Positions 1 to 8,224 are shown, counted from the first letter of the stretch. The stretch: DNA of 64,000 nt from Aquabacterium sp. NJ1 (GCF_000768065.1 NZ_JRKM01000001.1:1798001-1862000), one strand, 5' to 3'. Numbers and translations: made by a program. The notes: a model not told the origin generated them from the sequence alone.

Positions 1-714
1 CTGGGTGGCTTCACCCTGCCCCACCAGGGCACCTTCGGTCACCAGGGCACGGCCGATGCGGCCCGAGATGGGCGCCGTCACCGAGGCGTAACCCAGGTTG
101 ATGCTGGCGGTCTGCACGGCGGCCTTGGCGGCAGCCACGTCGGCCTGGGCCTGGCGTTGCGCCACCTGGGCGTTGAGGTATTCCTGCGGGCTGATGGCCT
201 TGGCGGCCTGCAGCGGCTGGTAACGGTCAGCCAGGGCGATGGCTTGCGCCAGGTTGGCTTCGGCCTTGGCCTGGGTGGCCTTGGCGCTGTCCAGCGCGGC
301 CTTGTAGGTGCTGGCGTCGATCTGGAACAAGGTCTGGCCGGCCTTCACGTCCGCCCCTTCGGTGAACAGGCGCTGCTGCAGGATGCCGGCGACGCGGGCG
401 CGAACCTGGGCGGTGCGCAGGGCTTCCAGGCGACCCGGCAGCTCGGCCATCACGGGCACGCTTTGCGGCTGCACCGTCACCACACCCACCTGGGCAGGCG
501 GCATGCCGCCACCGGGCTTGGCTGCGCCAGCGCCGGCCTGCTGGTCCTTCTGGCCGCAACCGGTCAGGAAGGAGGCGGCAACCGCACACAGGGCCAGCAC
601 GCCCACGGCATTGGCCGTCCAGCGCCAGAGCTGATCCTTGTTCACCAAGGGTGCCTTGGCTGCAGCAACCATGTTGTTTTCTTCTTGTGAAACTGCCATC
701 TCACGACTCGCCAT
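1..714 (-). CDS. RND efflux periplasmic adaptor (membrane fusion protein), 3' end cut by window
   Basis: This gene encodes the periplasmic adaptor of a tripartite RND multidrug pump, linking the inner-membrane transporter to an outer-membrane channel. The frame is open from an ATG at 714 to the window edge, giving 238 residues. The start reads MASREMAVSQEEN. A hydrophobic segment ending in a lipobox-like LTGCGQK near residue 45 suggests a lipoprotein. Then come PGRLEALRTAQVRARVAGIL and KAGQTLFQID (first lipoyl half), an alanine/glutamine-rich helical hairpin, and VTAPISGRIGRALVTEGALVG (second lipoyl half), the standard AcrA/MexA order. The C-terminal beta-barrel and membrane-proximal domains lie outside the window. 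The gene diverges from a TetR-type repressor gene across a shared operator, the usual acrR/acrA arrangement. Family assignment is secure; the substrate range cannot be read. Confidence 0.93.
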   Translation of the reverse strand, partial: MASREMAVSQEENNMVAAAKAPLVNKDQLWRWTANAVGVLALCAVAASFLTGCGQKDQQAGAGAAKPGGGMPPAQVGVVTVQPQSVPVMAELPGRLEALRTAQVRARVAGILQQRLFTEGADVKAGQTLFQIDASTYKAALDSAKATQAKAEANLAQAIALADRYQPLQAAKAISPQEYLNAQVAQRQAQADVAAAKAAVQTASINLGYASVTAPISGRIGRALVTEGALVGQGEATQ

Positions 715-759
715 GGGACACCTCTTGAAATACTTGCCTGGTCAACAATATGGGTGAGT

Positions 760-781
760 ATACATACACGTTTGTATGTAT
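760..781. promoter_or_regulatory. Inverted-repeat operator of AcrR/TtgR type
   Basis: A perfect 9-bp inverted repeat, ATACATACA and TGTATGTAT, is separated by CGTT in the spacer between the divergent efflux adaptor and TetR genes. It closely resembles the known AcrR/MtrR-class operator core (TACATACAT...ATGTATGTA). A single repressor dimer or pair of dimers here could control both directions. Confidence 0.85.
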
Positions 782-836
782 CAGCACGTATCGGCGACAA
801 TCACCCTCTGAATTCAACGGTTTTCTTCAACCCGTC

Positions 837-1445
837 ATGCGCCGCACCAAAGAAGATGCACAACACACCCGCGAGAGCCTGCTGGACGCGGCCGAGCGGC
901 TGTTTGCCGAACGGGGCGTGTCGCGCACCTCCCTGCAGGACATCGCCAAGGTGGCGGGTGTCACGCGGGGGGCGGTCTACTGGCACTTCCAGGACAAGGC
1001 CGAGCTGTTCAACGCGATGATGTCGCGCACCACCCTGCCGATGGAGGACACGCTCAAATCCATCGACACGGAGCGCGAAGCCAACCCGCTGGCGGAATTA
1101 AAAGCGTCCATGATGAACGTGATGCGGCGCATCGCGCATGACCCGCGCACGCAGCGGGTCTTTGACATCGCCACCCTGAAGGTCGAATACGTGGAAGAAC
1201 TCTCGGGCATCCGGGATCGCCATCTGAACGTGCACGGCTCGTGCCAGAACCATGTCGAGGCCACCTTCCGCCGCGCGCAGGCGCTGGGGCAGATACGGGC
1301 TGATCTGGATTTGCATGTGCTGGCCGTGACCTACATGGCCCTGGTCAATGGCCTGATCCACAACTGGATGCTGGATCAGACCCGTTATGGCCTGGTGGAT
1401 GCCGCCGATGCGAGCATCGACCTGTTTCTCAAGGGGCTGCGCTGA
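837..1445 (+). CDS. TetR/AcrR family transcriptional repressor of the adjacent efflux pump
   Basis: A 202-residue TetR-family repressor. The N-terminal helix-turn-helix spans about residues 10-60: RESLLDAAERLFAERG is followed by TSLQDIAKVAGVTRGAVYWHF, the typical TetR/AcrR recognition region. The remainder matches the ligand-binding C-terminal domain of the AcrR subgroup in length and helical character, with MALVNGLIHNWMLD near the end. The start at 837 (MRRTKEDAQ) is preferred over the in-frame ATG at 750, because the longer version would begin before the operator and adds residues not typical of the family. It diverges from the RND adaptor gene and probably represses it and itself, with release by pump substrates. 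The inducer is not determinable. Confidence 0.93.
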   Translation: MRRTKEDAQHTRESLLDAAERLFAERGVSRTSLQDIAKVAGVTRGAVYWHFQDKAELFNAMMSRTTLPMEDTLKSIDTEREANPLAELKASMMNVMRRIAHDPRTQRVFDIATLKVEYVEELSGIRDRHLNVHGSCQNHVEATFRRAQALGQIRADLDLHVLAVTYMALVNGLIHNWMLDQTRYGLVDAADASIDLFLKGLR

Positions 1446-1474
1446 GCCAGCGTCGAACCAGCACGGAAGGCCCG

Positions 1475-2158
1475 TCAGGCGCGGCGGGCCACCATGCCGT
1501 CGGTGCGTTCGTCCAAGGCCACGGAAGAATCGATGCCGGGTTCATCCAGGTGGCGGTTGTCGGCCCAGCCCACCATGCTGAAGCCTTCACCGTTGTAGAG
1601 CAGGCGGTTGACGCTGGCGTTGGTGATCTTCCAGTTACGGGGCAGATCCAGTTCCAAGCCGTTGGCCGCGCGGTAGAAGCAATCGAGCACGCCGCCATGG
1701 GCCACCACGGCGATGCTTTGCCCCGGGTGCTGCTGGGCCAGACGTGTGAGGGCATCCAGGCAGCGGTCGTAGAAGGCTTGCAGGGTTTCGCCACCGTGCG
1801 GGCCATAAGCCGGATCACGTTCGCGCCAGCGGCGGGCCTCTTCGGGCCACTGAGCGGCCACTTCTTCCTGTGTCATGCCCTCGAAACGCCCGAAGTGGCG
1901 TTCGCGCAAGGTGTTGTCGAGCTTCAGGGGCAGGCCGGCAGCCTGGGCGACCGCCTCGGCGGTGTACCGGGCGCGCGCCAGATCGCTGCTGTAGATGGCG
2001 TGGAGTTCTTCGTCAGCCAGGGCCTGGGCCAGGCGCTCGGCTTGCCAGCGCCCCTTGCCATTGAGCGGGATGTCAATGTGGCCCTGGATGCGGGCCTCGG
2101 TGTTCCAGGCGGTTTCGCCGTGGCGGATGACAAGCAGGCGGGTGACGTGATCTGACAT
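1475..2158 (-). CDS. Histidine phosphatase (phosphoglycerate mutase-like) family protein
   Basis: A 227-residue member of the histidine phosphatase superfamily, branch 1. The N-terminal motif LLVIRHGETAWN contains the catalytic RHG histidine. IQGHIDIPLNGKGRWQAERLA is the usual GpmB/CobC continuation. The second catalytic histidine is in IAVVAHGGVLDCFYR. Members act as phosphoglycerate mutases, alpha-ribazole phosphatases or broad phosphomonoesterases, and the sequence alone does not separate these. An alternative ATG four codons upstream (2170) is possible, as neither start has an ideally spaced ribosome site. It converges with the TetR gene and lies upstream of a DUF1840 gene on the same strand. 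Confidence 0.9.
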   Translation of the reverse strand: MSDHVTRLLVIRHGETAWNTEARIQGHIDIPLNGKGRWQAERLAQALADEELHAIYSSDLARARYTAEAVAQAAGLPLKLDNTLRERHFGRFEGMTQEEVAAQWPEEARRWRERDPAYGPHGGETLQAFYDRCLDALTRLAQQHPGQSIAVVAHGGVLDCFYRAANGLELDLPRNWKITNASVNRLLYNGEGFSMVGWADNRHLDEPGIDSSVALDERTDGMVARRA

Positions 2159-2208
2159 GGTCAAGATCATGCCTCAGGTTTGCTGCACCGCACAACACCC
2201 TGACTGAA

Positions 2209-2541
2209 TCACACACCCCAGACGATGGGTTTGCTGGCGGCCTGCGCCTCTTCGATCATCTTGACCAGCGGCCAGGCGCGCTTGCGCAGGCTGACCTTCT
2301 CATCCTGGAAGGCGGGCTCGGCGCGGGCCTGCGCCTCATCGGCGTCCGCATGGGGATCGACGGGGGCGGGCTCGGGCTGGTCGGGCAGCGCCTTGAGCAC
2401 CAGCAGCGCGGCAGGCATGTCTTCAGGGGTCAGGATGCCCTGCCCTTCAGCGGACTTGCCCAGCACACGCAAGACGGCGGCGGCATGGGCTTGCACCATC
2501 ACCAGATCGCCGGTGGCCTGGCTTTTGAACTTCACGGGCAT
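2209..2541 (-). CDS. DUF1840 domain-containing protein
   Basis: A 110-residue soluble protein starting MPVKFKSQATGDLVMVQAHA. It resembles the DUF1840 family of proteobacteria in length and in its opening motif. The middle has a segment on promoting compact packing (ILTPEDMPAALLVLKALPD), followed by an acidic/proline linker and a C-terminal helix (VSLRKRAWPLVKMIEEA). No catalytic motif, membrane segment or signal peptide is visible. The function of the family is not established. It is on the same strand as the flanking phosphatase and coiled-coil genes but separated by tens of bases from each. Confidence 0.8.
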   Translation of the reverse strand: MPVKFKSQATGDLVMVQAHAAAVLRVLGKSAEGQGILTPEDMPAALLVLKALPDQPEPAPVDPHADADEAQARAEPAFQDEKVSLRKRAWPLVKMIEEAQAASKPIVWGV

Positions 2542-2603
2542 GGGGCGGCTTTCATCTTCATCATCGAGACGCCAGCCAGCTTACGCGCAAATTCAGGCCT
2601 TCA

Positions 2604-3275
2604 TCAAGGCGAGGCAAGCTTCAGGCGCGCGGCATCCAGCTTGTCCTGGTACTGGGCCTTGGTGTTCTCCAGCGTGACACGGGCGGTCTGGATGAAGGGC
2701 TCGTTGCTGACCAGCACCTCGCCCAGGCCCTTGTGCTCATAGCGCGCGAGCAACTCGGTGCCGAGTTCGTACAGGGCGGCATTCTGCGTGCGGCACTGGT
2801 CATGCTGCTCGCCCAGGGCCTTGAGGCTGGCTTGTGTGGCGGCCAGGGTCGCAGCAGCCTGATGGCTCTGTTGGGTGGCCTGCGACTTGCTCTCTTCCAG
2901 GGCCTTTTGCAGTTGCGAGACCTGCTCGGCGAGCTGAGCCTTGTCCTGCTTGAGCGTGCTCAGTTCGGTTTCGAGAGACTGCACACGGCGTGTGGCGGCG
3001 CTGGCGGCGCGGCGCTGGGCTTGCGCATCACCTTGTGCGGATTGCAGGCTGGCAGCCATGGCCGCCTTGTCGGCATTGGCCCTGGCCTGGGCTTCCTGCA
3101 CCGCGGTGTCCTTCTCCTGCTGTTGCTGGCGCAGTTGCAGCTTGAGGCGACGCAGTTGCTCCTGCTCGCGTTCACCCGAATCGGCCCAGGCATGCGTGGC
3201 CATGAACAAGGCCAGCAAGGCGGCCGTCATGAGGCGCCAGCCCACGCGGCGTGGCTGTTGATCAGAAGCGCACAT
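2604..3275 (-). CDS. Exported coiled-coil protein of unknown function
   Basis: A 223-residue protein with an N-terminal hydrophobic signal (RLMTAALLALFMATHAWA, cleavage likely after AWA). Almost all the rest is predicted coiled coil: long Q/E/K/A-rich heptads run from about residue 35 to 165 (EQEQLRRLKLQLRQQQQEK onward), then a C-terminal region with one cysteine (HDQCRTQNAALYELG) and KGLGEVLVSNEPFIQTARV. The start at 3275 overlaps the end of the porin gene by 14 bp, which suggests translational coupling; a start at 3230 (MTAALLALF) would also keep the signal peptide. It is the last gene of the exbB-exbD-exbD-tonB-porin run. It may be a periplasmic scaffold for that assembly, which is inference from position only. 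Confidence 0.75.
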   Translation of the reverse strand: MCASDQQPRRVGWRLMTAALLALFMATHAWADSGEREQEQLRRLKLQLRQQQQEKDTAVQEAQARANADKAAMAASLQSAQGDAQAQRRAASAATRRVQSLETELSTLKQDKAQLAEQVSQLQKALEESKSQATQQSHQAAATLAATQASLKALGEQHDQCRTQNAALYELGTELLARYEHKGLGEVLVSNEPFIQTARVTLENTKAQYQDKLDAARLKLASP

Positions 3276-4968
3276 TGAGGTCCACCTGCACGGAGTTCAC
3301 GCGGTATCGCGCATTGGGTTCAAACTGGTCGTTGATGGGCGAGTCGATGGTGCGCGACGAGAGGTAGCGCAGGCCCAGGCCGGTGTTGCGATACAGGCCA
3401 TAGGTGAAGCCCAGGGTGTAGCCCTGCACGTTGGTGCCACCCAGGCCGAGGTCGCTGTCGTTGAAGGCATCGAGCACGGCGTCCGAACCGAGGTAACGGT
3501 AGGACACGGCGGCCTGCCACTGGCCGGGGTCACGCACTTCGGCGGCACCGAAGGCGGCCTTGAGCTGGTAGCCCTTGTCCTTGCCACCCGGGTCCAGATT
3601 GAGGCCGGAGCGGCGCTGGAAGTCAGCCTTGTCGAAGCCCGTGTTCTTCACGAACTCGGCCGATAGCAGCAGGCTGTAGGGGCTGAAGTGGGTGAACTCG
3701 GCCGAGGCGGTCAGCACCAGGGGCTTGAACTGGTAGGCCAGACCCCATACCGGTGGCAACCCGGCGGGCGAAGCGGGGTTCGTTTCGAACAGCGTGTTGC
3801 CCTTCTGGCGCAGGCCGGCAGCGTATTCATACTGGCCATAGGTGGCACCAGGCTGCAGCGTTGTCTTGCCATCAACGGTTGCAATGGTGTAGTCCTGATC
3901 CTGGCGGCCGGCCAGGTTCTTGTACTGGTAGTAGGCCAGGCCGAACTTCAGGCGCGTGCGCTCGGCGGGCACCCAGCTGGCGCCAGCCTGCGCGCCGTAC
4001 AACCAGCGTCCACCACGGGTGGGCGGGGTTTCTTCACGCAAGGGGAAGGCGCCCACGGTGGCAAAGGGCACGAAGCTGGCTTCGGGCTGCTCCCAGCGCG
4101 CCGTGGTGGCCAGGCCTTCGAAATTGAGGTTCTCACTCCAGATCATGTCGGTGCTGAACCAGGGATTGGGGAAGCGGCCGGCCAGCACGTCCACGCCTTC
4201 AACCGGGGTCAGGCGCACGAAGGCGCGGTCCACGAGCAAGGGGTACTTGTTGAGGCTTTGGCCCAAGGTCTGGTTGGTGGAGACGCGGTCGGTGGCGCTG
4301 CCCGTGGCCAGGCGCACGCCCACGCCCACTTCGTCCGACACCTTGGCGGTGATGCCCAGGCGCAGGCGGATGCGTTCGCGGTTGCGGTTGTCGGTGGTCG
4401 CCCCCGTGGCCACGTCCGAGTTGGCCGGCAAGTAGCTGGCGAAATCAGCGGCACGGATGATGCCGTCGTTGAGGCTTTCGCTGGCCAGGTAGTAGTAGGC
4501 GGGGGTGTTGGTGTTGCCGGCGTGGTCGGACTGGTAGCGGAAGCGGAAGTCGCCATCGACCTTGATGCGGTCCGTCCAGGCCGCGGAGGCATTGGGCACG
4601 CCCCAGCGCTCGGCACGGGCTTGCGTGAGCACCTCTTCCTTGACCTCGTTGCGGATCTGGGCCTTCATGGCCTCCGACACGTAGGGGATGCGTTGCACGG
4701 GCTTGGCTTCAGCGGCCGTTGGGGTCGCAGCTGCCGTTGCGGCCGTGGCGGCCGGTTTGGCCTGCGCCTGCTTGAGCATGGCGTCTGCGGCATCACGGCT
4801 GAGCACGCCCTTGTCCACCAGGGCGTTGATCAGGCCCAGCGTGGTCTGGCGCAGCGCTTCAAGCGATTCGCGTTCGTCGGCATGGGCCAGGCCCGCGTGC
4901 AGGGTGAGGCTCAGGGCCAGGCTCAGGGTGGTCAGTTGGGGCCACCGGCTTGTCTTCATGGGTTTCAT
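3262..4968 (-). CDS. Putative outer-membrane porin (Porin_5-like)
   Basis: A 568-residue outer-membrane beta-barrel protein. It has a signal peptide (LSLALSLTLHAGLAHA), then a short helical/SLH-like stretch (ALRQTTLGLINALVDKGVLSRDAADAML) and an alanine/proline linker, which fits the so-called putative porins with an N-terminal coiled region. From about residue 130 the sequence alternates in barrel strands (VDGDFRFRYQSD, RERIRLRLGITAKV) and ends in SVQVDLNVRF, with the terminal phenylalanine of outer-membrane barrels. It begins 16 bp after tonB and belongs to the ExbB/ExbD/TonB run. It has no plug domain or TonB box, so it is not an ordinary TonB-dependent receptor. The substrate is unknown. 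Confidence 0.85.
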   Translation of the reverse strand: MKPMKTSRWPQLTTLSLALSLTLHAGLAHADERESLEALRQTTLGLINALVDKGVLSRDAADAMLKQAQAKPAATAATAAATPTAAEAKPVQRIPYVSEAMKAQIRNEVKEEVLTQARAERWGVPNASAAWTDRIKVDGDFRFRYQSDHAGNTNTPAYYYLASESLNDGIIRAADFASYLPANSDVATGATTDNRNRERIRLRLGITAKVSDEVGVGVRLATGSATDRVSTNQTLGQSLNKYPLLVDRAFVRLTPVEGVDVLAGRFPNPWFSTDMIWSENLNFEGLATTARWEQPEASFVPFATVGAFPLREETPPTRGGRWLYGAQAGASWVPAERTRLKFGLAYYQYKNLAGRQDQDYTIATVDGKTTLQPGATYGQYEYAAGLRQKGNTLFETNPASPAGLPPVWGLAYQFKPLVLTASAEFTHFSPYSLLLSAEFVKNTGFDKADFQRRSGLNLDPGGKDKGYQLKAAFGAAEVRDPGQWQAAVSYRYLGSDAVLDAFNDSDLGLGGTNVQGYTLGFTYGLYRNTGLGLRYLSSRTIDSPINDQFEPNARYRVNSVQVDLNVRF

Positions 4969-4984
4969 GGCTTCACTTCAAGGG

Positions 4985-5671
4985 TCAACCGGTCATGCGG
5001 TTGGAGATGCCCAGCCGCACCGGCTGGCGGATGCCTGTCGGCATGTCGGAGATGGGGGGCAGACGCGCGAATGAATCACGCAAGGCCTGGTCGATCTTGT
5101 CGTCGCCGGTCGGGGCGTCGAGCTGCACGCGCTGGATCACGCCGTGTTCATCGAGCCAGACACTGACCTTGACGCGGTAGTCACCCAGCTTGATGGACTT
5201 GTCACGCGCCAGGGCCAGCTGGATGTGCCTTTGCAGACGGCGACCGAACAAGGCCTCTTGCAGGCGGTCGCCACCACCCTGCCCTGTGCCGATCTCGCCC
5301 TTCTGGTATTCGTTGTTCACCGAACCTGCGGAGAAGGCACTGGGGCCGTCACCAGCGGCACCTTCCATCTTGAGCTGCTCGGGCTCGGGCGCCTTGTCCA
5401 GCGGCTTTTGCTCTTCCTGCTGGGGCTGCGGCTTTTGCTCCTTGAGCTCGGGCTCGGGCTTCTTTTCCTGCGGTGGGGGCGGTGGCGGCGGGGGCGTATC
5501 GGGCAAGACCGCGATCTTCACGGTCTGGCGCTTGGGGCCCGTGCTGCCGGCGTGAAACGAGGTCACGGCCCAGTAGATGAGCCCTGCCAGTGCCAGCAGC
5601 GCGCAGGCCAATGCCAGCTTGCCGCCCCAGCCCTCACCGTCTTCGTCGTGAACGTCATCAACCACGGCCAT
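4985..5671 (-). CDS. tonB: Energy transducer TonB
   Basis: A 228-residue TonB family protein. One N-terminal membrane anchor at about residues 18-36 (LALACALLALAGLIYWAV) is followed by an eight-proline run and Glu/Pro/Lys/Gln-rich periplasmic linker (residues 58-100). The C-terminal TonB domain is at about 140-225 (LQRHIQLALARDKSIKLGDY, then VKVSVWLDEHGVIQRVQL and QPVRLGISNRMTG). It transmits proton-motive energy from ExbB/ExbD to the outer membrane. A good AGGAG ribosome site lies just before the start. It follows exbD by 9 bp and precedes the porin by 16 bp. No TonB-dependent receptor is encoded nearby, so its partner is an open question. Confidence 0.92.
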   Translation of the reverse strand: MAVVDDVHDEDGEGWGGKLALACALLALAGLIYWAVTSFHAGSTGPKRQTVKIAVLPDTPPPPPPPPQEKKPEPELKEQKPQPQQEEQKPLDKAPEPEQLKMEGAAGDGPSAFSAGSVNNEYQKGEIGTGQGGGDRLQEALFGRRLQRHIQLALARDKSIKLGDYRVKVSVWLDEHGVIQRVQLDAPTGDDKIDQALRDSFARLPPISDMPTGIRQPVRLGISNRMTG

Positions 5672-5680
5672 GGGTGCTCC

Positions 5681-6082
5681 TCATGTGCCGATGCGGGCCG
5701 TGACCAGCCCCATCGACACTTCCAGCTTGTTGCACAGGTCGATGACGGCCACGACCTTGGCGTACTGCGTGCGCGAGTCACCCTTGATGGCCACGCTCAT
5801 CTTGGCGTCCTCGGCCTTGGCCTGCTGCAAACGCGTTTCCAGCTCGGCCATGCTCACGGGCACGCCGTTGAGCGCGAGCGTGCCTTCGGGCAGCACCTGC
5901 ACCACCTTGAGCGGGTGCTTCTCGGTGCTGGGCTTGTTGCTGGGCTTGGGCATGTTGACGCTCAGGCCCTGCACGGAGGCCGTCGTCATCAGGATGAACA
6001 CCACGAGCAGCACGTACGCCAGGTCCAGCATGGGCGTGACGTTGATGGTGTCGTAGGGTTTGGCGTCGTCTTGAACTTGCAT
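5681..6082 (-). CDS. exbD: ExbD/TolR family biopolymer transport protein (second copy)
   Basis: A 133-residue ExbD/TolR-type protein. The single transmembrane segment contains the conserved proton-path aspartate in TPMLDLAYVLLVVFILMTT (near residue 23). The periplasmic part ends in the usual ExbD fold (LALNGVPVSMAELETRLQQ, then MSVAIKGDSRTQYAKVVAV and a closing amphipathic helix). It is one of two adjacent exbD genes. The two share the membrane segment almost exactly (MLDLAYVLLV, MTTASVQG) but diverge in the periplasmic half, so they may form a heterodimer. Confidence 0.93.
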   Translation of the reverse strand: MQVQDDAKPYDTINVTPMLDLAYVLLVVFILMTTASVQGLSVNMPKPSNKPSTEKHPLKVVQVLPEGTLALNGVPVSMAELETRLQQAKAEDAKMSVAIKGDSRTQYAKVVAVIDLCNKLEVSMGLVTARIGT

Positions 6083-6096
6083 GGGGTGTCCCGCCT

Positions 6097-6504
6097 TTAC
6101 TGCAGGCGCTTGGTCGCCAGGCCGATCTCGGTGATGTCGAGCTTCTTGGCGATTTCCAGCACAGCCATGACCTTTTCGTACTGCGTGGCGGCATCGGCCT
6201 TGAGCACCACGGGCAAGGCCGGGTTGGCAGCCTTGTACTGCGCCAGAGAAGACTGGAGCTGGTCCAGGCTCACGGGGTAGGCATCGAGGTAGACCTGGCC
6301 ATCGGCCGTGATCGTGATGCCGCGGGTCTGCGGCTTGGCCAGGTTGTTGGTGGCCTGGGTCAGGGGCGGCTGGACCTTCACGCCCTGCACGGAGGCCGTG
6401 GTCATGATGATGAAGGTCACCAGCAGCACATACGCGAGGTCCAACATCGGGGTGATGTTGATGTCGTCGTAAGGCTGGTTATCCGCTTTGACGTCGCCGG
6501 CCAT
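6097..6504 (-). CDS. exbD: ExbD/TolR family biopolymer transport protein (first copy)
   Basis: A 135-residue ExbD family protein. NITPMLDLAYVLLVTFIIMTT is its membrane helix with the conserved aspartate. The periplasmic domain runs through ITITADGQVYLDAYPVSLDQL and LPVVLKADAATQYEKVMAV and finishes with LDITEIGLATKRLQ. It lies 13 bp downstream of the exbB-like gene and 14 bp upstream of the second exbD, consistent with a single transcript. ExbB5/ExbD2 complexes contain two ExbD chains, so two distinct ExbD genes could provide an asymmetric pair. Confidence 0.93.
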   Translation of the reverse strand: MAGDVKADNQPYDDINITPMLDLAYVLLVTFIIMTTASVQGVKVQPPLTQATNNLAKPQTRGITITADGQVYLDAYPVSLDQLQSSLAQYKAANPALPVVLKADAATQYEKVMAVLEIAKKLDITEIGLATKRLQ

Positions 6505-6517
6505 GGTGTGCCCCTGC

Positions 6518-8224
6518 TCAGCGTGCGCCGTAGGTTTCGGCCACGCGGGTCACGAACTCGTCGACGAAGATCTGCATGTCCGACGAGATGTTCTTGATGC
6601 GGGAGGCCAGGTAGTTGTAGCCGAACAGCGCAGGAATGGCCACGCCCAGGCCGGCCACGGTGGCCAGCAAGGCGGCCGCGATACCGGGGGCGATGGCGTT
6701 GACGTTGACGTCGCCCGCCGCTGCAATGGCCGCGAAGGTGATCATCACGCCCACCACGGTACCCAGCAGGCCCAGGAAGGGACCGCCGGAGATGGCGATG
6801 GTCAGCAGCACCATCTTGGAGTTGAGCTCGTGGCTCTCGCGCACAAGGTCAGCGTCGATGGCCGCCTTGACGGCGTCGATGGAGGCGCCCGACAAGGCTT
6901 TCGCGTCGGCCTTGCCCACATCGCGCTTGTTCAACTCGCGCAGACCGGCTTCATACAGACGTTGCAGCGAGGAGTGCTTGAGCGCCTTGGCTTCGATCTG
7001 CATCACATCACGCGCATCGCGGAAGCGTTGCAGGAAGGCGCGGTTGGCCTTGTCGGCGCGGCCGACGAACACGGCCTTGGCATACATGACCCAGGCCGCC
7101 ACGGCGAACATCACGCCCAGGATGCCGATCACCACCCAGGCGTCCACCGTGAGGTTGCCCACGAGGATGCCGAAGTAACCGGGCTCGCTGCCGCCCTCCT
7201 TGGCGGTATCCGGCGTCTGGCTGACACCGGCCACCAGCTTGGCATCGGCGCTTTGCGCGGCATGCGCGAACTTGAGCCAGTCGGCGCTGCGCACGGTGCT
7301 GGCGATTTCCAGCTCGTCGATCTGGGCGGCCAGGCCCTGGCCCAGGCTGATCTCGCCTTCAATGGGTGTGGTCGACGCGGCCAGGTCAGCCTGTGCCGCT
7401 TGTTCGCCGTTGAGGAACAGCGTCAGCTTGTTGTTGCCCACCACCACGGCCACATGGGCCCAGGCGGAGGCTGGCAGTTCGCCGCCGATGGCTTGCACCT
7501 TGCCCAGGTCCGCCTGCAGCTTGCCGGCGTTCAGGGCGATGGTCAGCGGGGCCTGCTTGAAGATGATCCCGGTGAGCGCGCCGGGCTTGATCCACAGGCT
7601 GACGGTGTAAGGGCCGGAGGCCGAGGCCTTGAGCTTGTCGCTGGCGGGGATCACCAGGGGCTGCTGGCCGTCGAGCTTGGCGGCAGGGCCGATCAGGCCA
7701 TTGGTTTCACGCGGCACGGGCGCCGAGGTGGCGAGCTGGCTGACGGCATCTTGCGCGGCGGCGCCGTCCTTGCCCGCGAACGAGAAGGCGGCGCTCATGC
7801 TGCCGTCGTACACGGCGGTGGAAACCGATTCAGCCGCGGCCTTGTCATTGCCGGCGTAGACGTACACCACGTTCTTGTCGGTGCCGGGCGCCACGCTGGG
7901 CAACTGCACCCAGACCACGGCCAGCTCGTTGGCACCGTCAAAACGTTCAACCCAGTACCTCAACGGCGTCTTGTCATCGGCCGCGACCACGCGCAGGTCC
8001 GAGCCATCGGGCTTGGCCGACAGGAAATCGAAGTTGCCGGAATGCAGGCGCACCGGCACCACCACGCCCGACAAGGCTTCCTTGGTTTCCACACCTTGGG
8101 CTGTGGTGTTCAAGGTGATCTTGGCCCGGGCCTTCCAGTCACCGTTCCACCAGGCGTGGGCAGAGGTGGAGAAAAGGCCGCCCATCAGGGCCGCACCCAA
8201 CATCAAGGATCTGACAGTGTTCAT
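6518..8224 (-). CDS. ExbB/MotA/TolQ proton channel with N-terminal DUF2341 and LamG-like domains
   Basis: A 568-residue composite protein, more than twice the size of ordinary ExbB. A signal peptide (LMLGAALMGGLFSTSAHA) is followed by WWNGDWKARAKITL, the typical DUF2341 opening, to about residue 125. Next is a LamG/concanavalin-like beta-sandwich at about 150-310 (GPYTVSLWIKPGAL, SAWAHVAVVVGNNKLTLFLNG). The C-terminal third is the ExbB channel: a membrane helix near 335-355 (AWVVIGILGVMFAVAAWVMY), a cytoplasmic helical region, and two further helices (SGGPFLGLLGTVVGVMITF, AALLATVAGLGVAIPALFGYN) carrying the canonical GLLGTV signature. It heads the exbB-exbD-exbD-tonB-porin run. The sugar- or surface-binding type head in the periplasm is unusual for a motor subunit. 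Confidence 0.93.
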   Translation of the reverse strand: MNTVRSLMLGAALMGGLFSTSAHAWWNGDWKARAKITLNTTAQGVETKEALSGVVVPVRLHSGNFDFLSAKPDGSDLRVVAADDKTPLRYWVERFDGANELAVVWVQLPSVAPGTDKNVVYVYAGNDKAAAESVSTAVYDGSMSAAFSFAGKDGAAAQDAVSQLATSAPVPRETNGLIGPAAKLDGQQPLVIPASDKLKASASGPYTVSLWIKPGALTGIIFKQAPLTIALNAGKLQADLGKVQAIGGELPASAWAHVAVVVGNNKLTLFLNGEQAAQADLAASTTPIEGEISLGQGLAAQIDELEIASTVRSADWLKFAHAAQSADAKLVAGVSQTPDTAKEGGSEPGYFGILVGNLTVDAWVVIGILGVMFAVAAWVMYAKAVFVGRADKANRAFLQRFRDARDVMQIEAKALKHSSLQRLYEAGLRELNKRDVGKADAKALSGASIDAVKAAIDADLVRESHELNSKMVLLTIAISGGPFLGLLGTVVGVMITFAAIAAAGDVNVNAIAPGIAAALLATVAGLGVAIPALFGYNYLASRIKNISSDMQIFVDEFVTRVAETYGAR

